A stretch of 23,193 bases of DNA, from NCBI GenBank assembly GCA_964557295.1, contig CAZKZP010000046.1, positions 1 to 23,193 of the forward strand. The letters run 5' to 3'. Each line of letters starts with the position of its first letter. The stretch's first letter is position 1. Positions 14,406 through 21,664 of this stretch are shown here, piece by piece. Origin of the DNA: JBFMHP01 sp964557295 (GTDB taxonomy: Bacteria; Pseudomonadota; Gammaproteobacteria; RBG-16-57-12). The position numbers and the translations under genes were made by a program. The notes under the pieces are model-generated. The model did no database searches, was not told the origin of the DNA, and saw nothing but the letters and a program-made list of their open reading frames with translations.

Positions 14406-16052
14406 TTACACCTTGAATTGCCGCATGTGCTGACGCAATGCGCTGGAGATGCCGGCGAGTTCCGCGGCGGCGTGTTCGGTGGCGCGCACGCCCTCGGCAT
14501 TGTCCGAGGTGAGGTCGTTGATGGCGATGGCCTTGCGGTTGATCTCCTCGGAGACGATGCTTTGCTCGTGGGAGGCGCTGGCGATCTGGTGGTTCATGTC
14601 GCTGATGGTGGTTACCGCCGCGGTGATCTTGTCCAGCGAGGCCGCGGCATCCGCCGCCTTGGTCACGCCCAGCTGTGCCAGAGAGCTGCCATTGCTCATG
14701 GCCGCCACGGCCGCGCGCGCGCAGCTCTGCAAGGCCTCGATCATTTTCTGAATCTCGAAGGTCGACTCCTGCGTGCGCGAGGCGAGATTGCGCACCTCGT
14801 CGGCCACCACGGCAAACCCCCTGCCCTGCTCGCCGGCGCGCGCGGCCTCGATCGCGGCGTTGAGCGCCAGCAGATTGGTTTGCTCCGCGATGCCTTTGAT
14901 CACATCGAGCACGGCGGTGATGCTCCCGATTTCATGCTCGAGTTTCTGGATCACGCTCGATGCATTGTTCACCGAGGTGGCCAATTCGTTGATGAAGCTT
15001 ACGGTGTTCGACACCACGATCTTGCCGGCGTTGGCGGCATCGTCGGCGCTGCGCGCGGAATCCGCGGCCATCTCGGCGCTGCGCGAAACCTCCTGCACCG
15101 TGGCGGTCATTTGATTGATGGCCGTGACCAGCTGATCGATCTCCGATTGCTGCAAGGTGGTGTTGGAGCTGCCGCGCGCCGACAGCTCGGCCAGCCGCTC
15201 CGAGGCGGTGTTGAGCTGCGTGGTTTGTTCCATGACCTGGCTGATCAGATATTGGAGCTTGGCGATGAACTGATTGTTGGCCCCGGCCAGCTGGCCGATC
15301 TCATCGGTGCTGGCGACGGCAAGACGGGCGGTCAGATCGCCTTCGCCCTCGGCGATATCGCGAATATGCGCCAGCAGATCCCCGAGGGGTTTGCCGATGA
15401 GGTTGGGCAGGATGATGACGGTCAGCGCGCAGATGAGCAGGCCGAGCACGGCGGCGGCGATCAATTTCGCCGTGCCGGATTCGATCGCGCTGCTTGCCGC
15501 GCCCGAGGCAACCTGCGCCTGGGTTTCGATCAGCGCGATGATGTCAGCGATGGTGGCAGTCATTTCCACAAAGGCCTGGTGGGCGTTGTTGAAACTGATC
15601 TCGATGGCGTTGGTGCGGCCGATGCGGCTATCGGTGCTGCGCTCGGCGACGGAGCTCTCGGTAAGCGTGCGCCAGGCATCGTGCTGCTTGATCAGTTTGT
15701 CCAGCTTGGTTTTGATCTCGGCGCTGTGGCTCAGTGATGAGAATTTATCGATATTCTCGTCCGCGCTGCGCAAGCCGAGCCGGTGCCGCTCGAGGTGCTG
15801 CTGAAAGCGCTCCGATTCCACGTCGAGGTTGAGGAGGCTGCGCTCCGAGACCACCACTTCATACAGATCCTTTTCCGCCGCGAGCAGATACTGAATGCTG
15901 GGCAGATGGGTGTCGGTGATTTCCAGGGTCTTGCGGCCGATGTCGCCGGTGATGTTGATCGAAAAGATCCCAAGAAACAGCAGCAACGCGGCCAGGATTC
16001 CGATTGGCAGCATCAGTTTGTGACGAAACGCGAGATTGTTGAACCATGACAT
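14406..16052 (-). CDS. Methyl-accepting chemotaxis protein
   Basis: A 548-residue transmembrane chemoreceptor that signals to the CheA/CheW kinase complex. Layout: a short cytoplasmic N-terminus, membrane helix 1 (about 11-33), a periplasmic helical region of about 160 residues (34-194) of four-helix-bundle type, membrane helix 2 (about 195-217), a HAMP domain (about 218-270), and a long coiled-coil signalling domain. The hairpin tip that contacts CheA/CheW is visible at 387-421 (GIAEQTNLLALNAAIEAA, then AGEQGRGFAVVADEVR). No C-terminal NWETF-type tether for CheR is present; it ends RQHMRQFKV. GAGG precedes the ATG. It follows the Cache protein gene by 46 bases, and the pair probably shares the sigma-28-like promoter upstream. 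No che or flagellar genes are in the window. The ligand is unknown. Confidence 0.95.
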   Translation of the reverse strand: MSWFNNLAFRHKLMLPIGILAALLLFLGIFSINITGDIGRKTLEITDTHLPSIQYLLAAEKDLYEVVVSERSLLNLDVESERFQQHLERHRLGLRSADENIDKFSSLSHSAEIKTKLDKLIKQHDAWRTLTESSVAERSTDSRIGRTNAIEISFNNAHQAFVEMTATIADIIALIETQAQVASGAASSAIESGTAKLIAAAVLGLLICALTVIILPNLIGKPLGDLLAHIRDIAEGEGDLTARLAVASTDEIGQLAGANNQFIAKLQYLISQVMEQTTQLNTASERLAELSARGSSNTTLQQSEIDQLVTAINQMTATVQEVSRSAEMAADSARSADDAANAGKIVVSNTVSFINELATSVNNASSVIQKLEHEIGSITAVLDVIKGIAEQTNLLALNAAIEAARAGEQGRGFAVVADEVRNLASRTQESTFEIQKMIEALQSCARAAVAAMSNGSSLAQLGVTKAADAAASLDKITAAVTTISDMNHQIASASHEQSIVSEEINRKAIAINDLTSDNAEGVRATEHAAAELAGISSALRQHMRQFKV

Positions 16053-16098
16053 GGGCGGCCCTCGGAAGCAGTAACATCAAGCAATGCGTGTCAAACGA

Positions 16099-16659
16099 TC
16101 AATGCGTGGCGGCCTCGAGATCATCGACGTTGATGCCGATGGTGATCGCGCCAATCGCCTTGCCGCCATCCATCACCGGCACGGAAACCTGCACTAGATA
16201 GGCCTGGGCGCTGTCGTCGAATTTGACCTTGCCCACGTGTGCGGCGCCCGCCCCGCTTTTGTAGGACTCGGTGAACTTGGGCTCGTCGCCCTGCCAGTAG
16301 TCCGAGGTTTTATTCGACATCGCCACGTTCGCGCCTTGATTATCCATCAGGAATATTTCGGTGTAGTATTTCGCGCTTTTTTCCAGCTTCTGGAGTTCTT
16401 TGGCGGCGGGGTTGTTCATCAATGATTCCATGAAGGCATCCACGCCCGTATTGTCCATCCAGATCTTGTCGCGTTTCTTGATTTCATCCAGGGTCATGCC
16501 TTCGGCGTTTTGTTTTTTCACCGCGGCGACCAGCGCGGCATTGCTTCCCCATCCCTTCAGCGTGGGGATCAGTTTATTGACCGACTCCGGCGCATCCTCA
16601 GCGGATGCGTTGACGGTCATCAGACCAAGGGCAATGACCAGGGCGATTTTCTTATACAT
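16099..16659 (-). CDS. Free-standing periplasmic Cache/PDC-type sensor protein
   Basis: A 186-residue exported protein with a signal peptide (MYKKIALVIALGLMTVNASA, likely cut after residue 20) and no later membrane segment. The mature part begins with helices (about 25-95) and continues with a PDC/Cache-like fold: YYTEIFLMDNQGANVAMS (97-114), KTSDYWQGDEPKF (116-128), HVGKVKFDD and YLVQVSVPVMDGGKAIGAITIGI (about 154-176). These are the strand-turn patterns of Cache sensors, for example the IFLMDNxG strand and the closing VPV.DGGK.IGAI.IGI. Such domains are usually built into chemoreceptors or kinases; here it stands alone, directly upstream of a chemoreceptor that has a different ligand domain. 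GGAG lies 8 bases before the ATG. It may bind a ligand and present it to the receptor (inference). Confidence 0.85.
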   Translation of the reverse strand: MYKKIALVIALGLMTVNASAEDAPESVNKLIPTLKGWGSNAALVAAVKKQNAEGMTLDEIKKRDKIWMDNTGVDAFMESLMNNPAAKELQKLEKSAKYYTEIFLMDNQGANVAMSNKTSDYWQGDEPKFTESYKSGAGAAHVGKVKFDDSAQAYLVQVSVPVMDGGKAIGAITIGINVDDLEAATH

Positions 16660-16753
16660 GTGAGCGACTCCGCGTGAAGGGTGAAATAAATACCGAGACC
16701 GTGCGCCTTATTGGAAATGTCGGCGTTCCGTGACGGTGAGTGATCTGGCATCC

Positions 16754-16780
16754 TTAGCGACAGGCGCGGGATAGAGTTTA
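16754..16780 (-). promoter_or_regulatory. Sigma-28 (FliA)-like promoter for the Cache-chemoreceptor operon
   Basis: On the minus strand TAAACTCT (16773-16780), exactly 11 bases, then GTCGCTAA (16754-16761). The FliA consensus is TAAAGTTT-N11-GCCGATAA: TAAA is exact, spacing is exact and six of eight -10 bases match. Transcription would start near 16747, giving a leader of about 87 bases. FliA promoters commonly drive chemoreceptor genes. Confidence 0.6.
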
Positions 16781-16884
16781 GGGGGAGTTAACAAATATTA
16801 ACGATTGGTGGCGCGGGCATGAAAACGTGTGCGCACAGTATCCCAAAAAATAGGATATTTGCCGAGGCCGACGGATAGGGGCGC

Positions 16885-17238
16885 TCAGCCGGCGAGCTTG
16901 TCGCGGAACATGAAAAACACCGCGCCGAGCAGGCACAGACCCGCCCAGAGGTAATCGAGCTTGAGCGGTTCGCGCAGATAGAAGAGCGCAAACGGCACGA
17001 ATACCGTGAGCGTGATCACCTCTTGCAGGATCTTGAGCTGGCCGATGCTCATCACCGTGTAGCCGATGCGGTTGGCCGGTACCTGAAACAGATATTCCAG
17101 CAGGGCGATGCCCCAGCTCACCAGCGCGGCGATGATCCAGGGTTTGTTGTTGAGTTCCTTGAGATGGGCGTACCAGGCGAAGGTCATGAAGATGTTGCTG
17201 CACATCAGCAGGAAGATGGTGGTCAGTGCGGGATTCAC
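16885..17238 (-). CDS. DUF486 (DMT-like) small membrane protein
   Basis: A 117-residue inner-membrane protein with four hydrophobic helices, matching the DUF486/COG3169 family, which resembles small drug/metabolite transporters. Recognisable parts are the N-terminal FLLMCSNIFMTFAWYAHLK, the central SWGIALLEYLFQVPANRIG and the C-terminal FYLREPLKLDYLWAGLCLLGAVFFMF. The GTG at 17238 is preferred: GGAG lies about 10 bases before it and it gives the usual family length, whereas an ATG at 17277 adds 13 charged residues without a ribosome site. No function has been shown for the family as far as I know. It lies 63 bases after the small secreted protein gene. The 225 bases downstream carry no gene, only the leader and promoter of the Cache operon and small AT-rich inverted repeats (16787-16802). 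Confidence 0.88.
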   Translation of the reverse strand: MNPALTTIFLLMCSNIFMTFAWYAHLKELNNKPWIIAALVSWGIALLEYLFQVPANRIGYTVMSIGQLKILQEVITLTVFVPFALFYLREPLKLDYLWAGLCLLGAVFFMFRDKLAG

Positions 17239-17301
17239 GCGCGGTCTCCGGGGATCAACCGCGCTATCTTGCCTCAACGGCGGGCACCTGAATAGCCGCC
17301 G

Positions 17302-17607
17302 CTAAGGGTTCCGTTTGGCGCGGATCTCCAAGACCATCGATGAGCGCGCGGCGCCTTTTTCGATCCGGCAGGCGACGGTCACCGGCTGGTTGTCGATCCT
17401 CCACTCGCCATCGGCATGCAGGGTGTTGAGCTCGGTCCACCACGAGGCGCTCCAGTTGTAGGGCGTCTTCGCCTGCTTGCGCAGCTGTTTTTCCGAGCGC
17501 TCCTTGCACCAGGTGACGAGTTCGGAGGAGGTGGTGATCGATCCACGCTTTTCATGGGCGTGCGCGAACAGGGGCAGGAGGGCGAGTAACAGGATAAGGG
17601 TGCGCAT
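17302..17607 (-). CDS. Small secreted protein of unknown function
   Basis: I do not recognise a family. The 101-residue product has a Sec signal peptide (MRTLILLLALLPLFAHA, likely cut after Ala17), leaving a mature protein of about 84 residues. It contains tryptophan-rich YNWSASWWTEL (50-60) and two cysteines (Cys34 in TWCKER, Cys80 in VACRIEKG) that could form a disulfide. It ends in a basic stretch. It lies between fbp and the DUF486 gene on the same strand, 132 bases after fbp with a terminator-like hairpin between, so it probably has its own promoter. The function is not visible; a periplasmic role is inferred from the signal peptide. Confidence 0.7.
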   Translation of the reverse strand: MRTLILLLALLPLFAHAHEKRGSITTSSELVTWCKERSEKQLRKQAKTPYNWSASWWTELNTLHADGEWRIDNQPVTVACRIEKGAARSSMVLEIRAKRNP

Positions 17608-17688
17608 TTCAGTAGTCCTTTACCGGGGCTGGAAGTGAAAGATAGCCATTCCAGAGGCTGGCGTAAATGGCGTGATGGCGCATAAATG

Positions 17689-17712
17689 AAAGGGGAGCCG
17701 CGCCCCCCTTTT
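17689..17712 (-). terminator. Terminator-like hairpin after fbp
   Basis: AAAGGGG / CCCCTTT arms with an inner GC / GC extension past one mismatch flank a 3-base loop, 28 bases after the fbp stop. Short T runs follow on both strands. The position fits an intrinsic terminator for fbp. Confidence 0.65.
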
Positions 17713-17739
17713 GTCTTGACGCAGGTGACGTTGCGAATC

Positions 17740-18738
17740 TTACTTGTGATAGGAGACCACGCGCTCGACTTCGTTCTTGGAACCGAGGATCACCGGGACG
17801 CGCTGATGCAGGCCGGTCGGTTTGATGTCCAGGATGCGCTCGCGGCCGGTGGAGCAGGCGCCGCCGGCCTGTTCGACGACGAAGGCCATGGGGTTGGCTT
17901 CGTACATCAGGCGCAGCTTGCCGCCCTTCTCCTTGGTCTTGCTGTCGAGCGGGTACATGAAGATGCCGCCGCGGGTGAGGATGCGGTAGACCTCGGCGAC
18001 CATGGAGGCGACCCAGCGCATGTTGAAGTCCTTCTCGCGCGCGCCGGTCTTGCCGGCCAGGCATTCATCGACGTATTTCTTCACCGGGGCCTCCCAGAAG
18101 CGCATGTTGGAGGCGTTGATGGCGAATTCCTTGGTGTCGGCCGGGATGGTGATGTTGGGTTGGGTCAGGATGAACTCACCAATGTTGCGGTCGAGCGTGA
18201 AGCCGTGGCTGCCGTTGCCCAGGGTCAGCACCAGCACGGTGGATTGGCCGTAGACCACGAAGCCGGCGCAGACCTGGGTGGTGCCCTTTTGCAGGAAGTC
18301 GGTATCGGTCGGGTTCTTCACGCCGGCCGGGGCGCGCAGCACGGAGAAGATGGTGCCGACGGAGATGTTCACATCGATGTTGGAGGAGCCGTCGAGCGGA
18401 TCGAACAGCAGCAGGTATTTGCCGCGCGGGGCGTCGGCGGGCAGCTGGTAGGCGGTCTCTTCTTCCTCGGAGGCCATGCCGGCGACGTAGCCGGAGCGGT
18501 TGTTGGCGGCGATCATCACCTCGTTGGAGATCACGTCCATCTTCTTCTGGTCTTCACCCTGGACGTTCTCGGAACCGGCCATGCCCAGCACACCCATCAG
18601 GGCGCCCTGGCTCAGGTCATAGGAGATCTGTTTGCACGCGGTGAGCGTGTCGTTGAGCAGGCCGACCAGGTCGGCGTCGACACGGCCGGCGCGTTGTTCG
18701 TTGGCGAGGTATTGTCTAAAACTGGTACCGGTGGACAT
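17740..18738 (-). CDS. fbp: Class I fructose-1,6-bisphosphatase
   Basis: Fbp hydrolyses fructose 1,6-bisphosphate to fructose 6-phosphate and phosphate, the irreversible step of gluconeogenesis and a step of the Calvin cycle. The 332-residue length is typical. The metal and catalytic motif LFDPLDGSSNIDVN is at 111-124 (Asp113, Asp116), preceded by the acidic metal ligand cluster ASEEEE (89-94). KYVDECLAGKTG, the GGIFMYPLDSK substrate loop and KLRLMYEANPMAFVVEQAGG towards the C-terminus complete the family pattern. The ATG at 18738 has AGGGA upstream. It is divergent from hemC with 165 bases between. In this window its product, fructose 6-phosphate, is a possible substrate for the phosphoketolase encoded at the other end. 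No Calvin-cycle marker such as RuBisCO is present, so autotrophy is only a possibility. Confidence 0.97.
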   Translation of the reverse strand: MSTGTSFRQYLANEQRAGRVDADLVGLLNDTLTACKQISYDLSQGALMGVLGMAGSENVQGEDQKKMDVISNEVMIAANNRSGYVAGMASEEEETAYQLPADAPRGKYLLLFDPLDGSSNIDVNISVGTIFSVLRAPAGVKNPTDTDFLQKGTTQVCAGFVVYGQSTVLVLTLGNGSHGFTLDRNIGEFILTQPNITIPADTKEFAINASNMRFWEAPVKKYVDECLAGKTGAREKDFNMRWVASMVAEVYRILTRGGIFMYPLDSKTKEKGGKLRLMYEANPMAFVVEQAGGACSTGRERILDIKPTGLHQRVPVILGSKNEVERVVSYHK

Positions 18739-18788
18739 GGCATGGTTCCCTAATTGAAATGATGGATGAATGCGTTGCGATGGCGCGT

Positions 18789-18818
18789 ATTCTAGCAGAA
18801 GCCGGCGCGGATGCTAAA
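18789..18818 (-). promoter_or_regulatory. Candidate sigma-70 promoter for fbp
   Basis: On the minus strand TAGAAT (18789-18794) matches the -10 consensus in five of six bases. TTTAGC (18813-18818), 18 bases upstream, is a weak -35. Transcription would begin near 18782, about 44 bases before the fbp start. Confidence 0.45.
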
Positions 18819-18903
18819 GCGGGCGCGATTCAAGTAGTGCGATCTCCCGCCGCAGAGGATAAGATAAGCGGGGGTTTGGTTTATTAAAGAAAGCGGTAGC
18901 GAG

Positions 18904-19833
18904 ATGAACGAGAAGATTGTAATTGCAACCCGGAAGAGCCCGCTGGCGATGTGGCAGGCGGAGTTCGTCAAGGCCCAGCTGGAGCGGTTTCATCCGGGGA
19001 TCCAGGTCGAATTCAACAAGATGGTCACCCAGGGGGACAAGATCCTCGACACGCCGCTGGCCAAGGTGGGCGGCAAGGGCTTGTTCGTGAAGGAATTGGA
19101 GGTCGGCATGCTCAACGGTGAGGCCGACATCGCCGTGCATTCGATGAAGGACGTGCCGGTGGAATTCCCCGACGGCCTGCACTTGGCGGTGGTCTGCGAG
19201 CGCGAGGACCCGCGCGATGCCTTCGTCTCCAACAAATACAAGTCGCTCGACGCCCTGCCGCAGGGCGCGCGCGTGGGCACCTCCAGCCTGCGCCGTTCGG
19301 TCCAGTTGCGCGCCCATCGCCCCGATCTCCAGATCCTGGACCTGCGCGGCAATGTGAACACCCGGCTGCGCAAGCTCGATGAGGGCGAATACGACGCCAT
19401 CATCCTGGCCGCCGCGGGGCTGATCCGTCTCGAATTCCAGCAACGCATCACCAGTTTCATCGCGCCCGAGGCCTCGCTGCCGGCGGTGGGGCAGGGCGCC
19501 GTGGGCATCGAGTGCCGCACGGGTGATGCGCGCGTGCTGCGCCTGATCGCCCCCTTGATGCATCAAGAAACCATGATCCGCGTGCTGGCCGAGCGGGCCA
19601 TGAACCACCGGCTCGAAGGCGGCTGTCAGGTGCCGATCGGCGGCCACGCGGTCATCCACGGCAACGAGATCCACCTCCGCGGCCTGGTCGGCAGCCTCGA
19701 CGGCAAGCAGATCATCCGCAGCGAGATCCGCGGACCGAAGGACCAGGCCGAGGCCCTCGGGGCGAAACTCGCCGACGATCTGCTCGCGCGCGGCGCGGAC
19801 CAGATCCTGCGGGATGTCTATTCACGTGCCTGA
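18904..19833 (+). CDS. hemC: Porphobilinogen deaminase (hydroxymethylbilane synthase)
   Basis: HemC joins four porphobilinogen units into hydroxymethylbilane in the cytoplasm, in the haem/sirohaem pathway. The 309 residues fit the family. Key features: ATRKSPLAMWQ (8-18), KGLFVKELE (58-66), HSMKDVP with catalytic Asp83 (79-85), GTSSLRR (125-131), LRGNVNTRL (147-155) and the dipyrromethane cofactor cysteine Cys241 in GGCQVPIGG. The ATG at 18904 gives the normal N-terminus; the ribosome site is weak (purine-rich AAAGAAAG and GCGAG). It overlaps hemD by 20 bases, so the two are coupled. It is the first gene of a hemC-hemD-hemX-hemY set. Confidence 0.98.
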   Translation: MNEKIVIATRKSPLAMWQAEFVKAQLERFHPGIQVEFNKMVTQGDKILDTPLAKVGGKGLFVKELEVGMLNGEADIAVHSMKDVPVEFPDGLHLAVVCEREDPRDAFVSNKYKSLDALPQGARVGTSSLRRSVQLRAHRPDLQILDLRGNVNTRLRKLDEGEYDAIILAAAGLIRLEFQQRITSFIAPEASLPAVGQGAVGIECRTGDARVLRLIAPLMHQETMIRVLAERAMNHRLEGGCQVPIGGHAVIHGNEIHLRGLVGSLDGKQIIRSEIRGPKDQAEALGAKLADDLLARGADQILRDVYSRA

Positions 19834-20613
19834 GCTGGCGGGCCTGACGGTCCTCGTCACGCGCCCCGCCCACCAGGCGCAGGCGCTGTGCGAGGCCATC
19901 AGCGCGGCGGGCGGCAAGGCCGTGCCCTTCCCNNNNNNNNNNTGGACCCGGTGCTGGAGATCACCGATCCGCCGGACCTCGCCGCGCTCGACCGCCTGCT
20001 CGATGAGCTCGATCGCTTCGACATCGCCATCTTCATCAGCGCCAACGCCGTGGAGAAGTCCATGCCGCGCATCCTGGCGCGGGGCGAGTTCCCCACCCAT
20101 ATCCAGATCGCCGCCGTGGGCGAGAAGACCGCGCAGGCCTTGCTCGCCTATAATCTGCCGGTGACGCTGCGGCCGCGCGAGAACTACGACAGCGACGGCC
20201 TGCTCGCCCTGCCCGAGCTGCAAGAGGTGCGCGACAAGCGCATCGTGATCTTTCGCGGCGTCGGCGGGCGCGAATTGCTCGCCGAGGTCTTGCAAGCGCG
20301 CGGCGCGCACGTCGCCTATGCTGAGTGCTATCAGCGCGCGCGCCCCGCGCTCGACGGCAGCGGCCTGCCGCAGCAAGGCATCGACATCGCCGTGGTCACC
20401 AGTAACGAAGGCCTGGAGAATCTGTTCGCCATGGTCGGCGCGGCCGCCCGCCCCTGGCTGTGTGCCCTGCCGCTGGTGGTGATGAGCGCGCGCATGCGGG
20501 ATTTCGCCCGCGCCCTCGGGGTGACGGCCCCGGTGCGGGTGGTGGATGAGGCGAGCGATGCGGGGCTGTTGGCCCAGCTCAAACACTATGCCGGGAACAA
20601 AAACGATGAGTGA
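19814..20613 (+). CDS. hemD: Uroporphyrinogen-III synthase, interrupted by an assembly gap
   Basis: HemD cyclises hydroxymethylbilane with inversion of ring D to uroporphyrinogen III. The N-terminal part VLVTRPAHQAQALCEAI and the later IAIFISANAVE, IAAVGEKTAQAL, YDSDGLLALPELQ and VTSNEGLENL match this poorly conserved family. Ten Ns at 19933-19942 split the gene: the part before is in the frame of 19814 and the part after in another. Because the known bases give a remainder, the true gap must be 2 modulo 3 in length (8, 11, 14 and so on), so the frame change is probably a placeholder artefact. The start is ATG 19814, with GTG 19826 as an alternative. The end overlaps hemX by eight bases. The protein would be about 265 residues. 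Confidence 0.9.
19933..19942. other. Assembly gap (10 N) inside hemD
   Basis: Ten undetermined bases lie after VPFP and before (hydrophobic)-DPVLEI of HemD. The length is a placeholder, since ten bases would break the reading frame. Confidence 0.95.
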
Positions 20614-21664
20614 AGAACTGACCTCCCCTGCGGGAACCCCGCCCGCGCGGCCGCTCCAGGCGCGCGACCGGCGCGTCGGTGCGCTGGCGGCGGCCGCCTT
20701 GATCGTGAGCCTGGGGCTGGGCGGCGCACTTTATTATGTGTCGCAGCGCGCCGAGCAATCGCTGGCTGCGGCGCAGTCCCAGGCCGAACAGCGGCTGCAA
20801 TCCCTGGAAACCGCGCTGGCGCAGGTGCGCGCGGCGCAGCTCAAGGAGGCCGAGGAACTCGCGGCGCTGCGCGAGCACTCCGGCCAACTGCTCGCCCAGG
20901 TGCAGGAGTTGCAGAGCCGCACCGCCGATGAGCGCCGCCACTGGGCGCTAGGCGAGGCCGAATATCTGCTGCGCATCGCCAATCACCAGCTGCAATTGAT
21001 GAAGGACCTCGACACCAGTCTCGCCGCGTTCAAGGCCGCCGACCAGCTGTTGCAGAAGCGCACCGATCCGGCCCTGCACCGCGTGCGCGCGGTCATCGCC
21101 CAGGAGATCGTCGCGCTGGAAACGCTGCCCCGGCCGGACATCGAGGGACTGGCCGCGCGATTGAGCGCCCTGTCGGGCCGCATCGAGGGCCTGCCGCTCA
21201 AACACCGTCCGCGCGACTTCACCCCCGGCGCGGAGGCGGCGGAGACGCAAGGCTCGGATCAGACCTTCGCCAAGTTCTGGAACAAACTCAAATCGCTGGT
21301 GGTGATCCGCCAAGACGGCCAGCCTGTCGAACCCCTGCTCGCGCCACAGGAAGAGCGCTACCTCCTGTACAACACCCAGTTGCAGATCGAGGCCGCGCGG
21401 CTCGCCTTGCTCTCGGGCGACACACCGGGTTGGGGCGCTAGCGTGCAAACGCTCAGCGACTGGATGTCCGCGCATTACGACGCCGAGGCCCCGGCGGTGA
21501 AGGCGGTGCTCGGCCTCCTGGCCGAACTGCGCGGCGCCCCTATCGCCGTGGCCTGGCCGGACATCTCCCAGTCCTCGCAGCTGCTGCACGAGTATCGACT
21601 GAAACTGTCACTGATCGGCACCGAGGCGCTTCCGCCCGCCAAGCCCAAGGGGACGGCGCCGTGA
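20606..21664 (+). CDS. hemX: HemX-like membrane protein (uroporphyrinogen operon)
   Basis: A 352-residue inner-membrane protein: a short cytoplasmic N-terminus, one membrane helix (about 24-46, VGALAAAALIVSLGLGGALYY), a long helical coiled-coil (about 48-105, repeated Ala/Gln/Glu heptads), then a helical domain with EAEYLLRIANHQLQLMKD (about 117-134) and a C-terminal YLLYNTQLQIEAARLALLSG region typical of gammaproteobacterial HemX. It was once annotated as uroporphyrinogen III methyltransferase, but it lacks the methyltransferase motifs and is not thought to be an enzyme; a scaffolding role is proposed. The ATG at 20606 is preferred because it overlaps the hemD stop by eight bases and begins the usual polar N-terminus; a reading from 20546 would run deeper into hemD. 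It overlaps hemY by four bases. Confidence 0.92.
   Translation: MSEELTSPAGTPPARPLQARDRRVGALAAAALIVSLGLGGALYYVSQRAEQSLAAAQSQAEQRLQSLETALAQVRAAQLKEAEELAALREHSGQLLAQVQELQSRTADERRHWALGEAEYLLRIANHQLQLMKDLDTSLAAFKAADQLLQKRTDPALHRVRAVIAQEIVALETLPRPDIEGLAARLSALSGRIEGLPLKHRPRDFTPGAEAAETQGSDQTFAKFWNKLKSLVVIRQDGQPVEPLLAPQEERYLLYNTQLQIEAARLALLSGDTPGWGASVQTLSDWMSAHYDAEAPAVKAVLGLLAELRGAPIAVAWPDISQSSQLLHEYRLKLSLIGTEALPPAKPKGTAP

Noticed and set aside
14418..15737. A 439-codon open frame on the plus strand
   Set aside because: Antisense to the chemoreceptor gene and without family features.
19814..20613. hemD as a pseudogene
   Set aside because: The frame change coincides exactly with the run of Ns and both halves are well-preserved HemD sequence.
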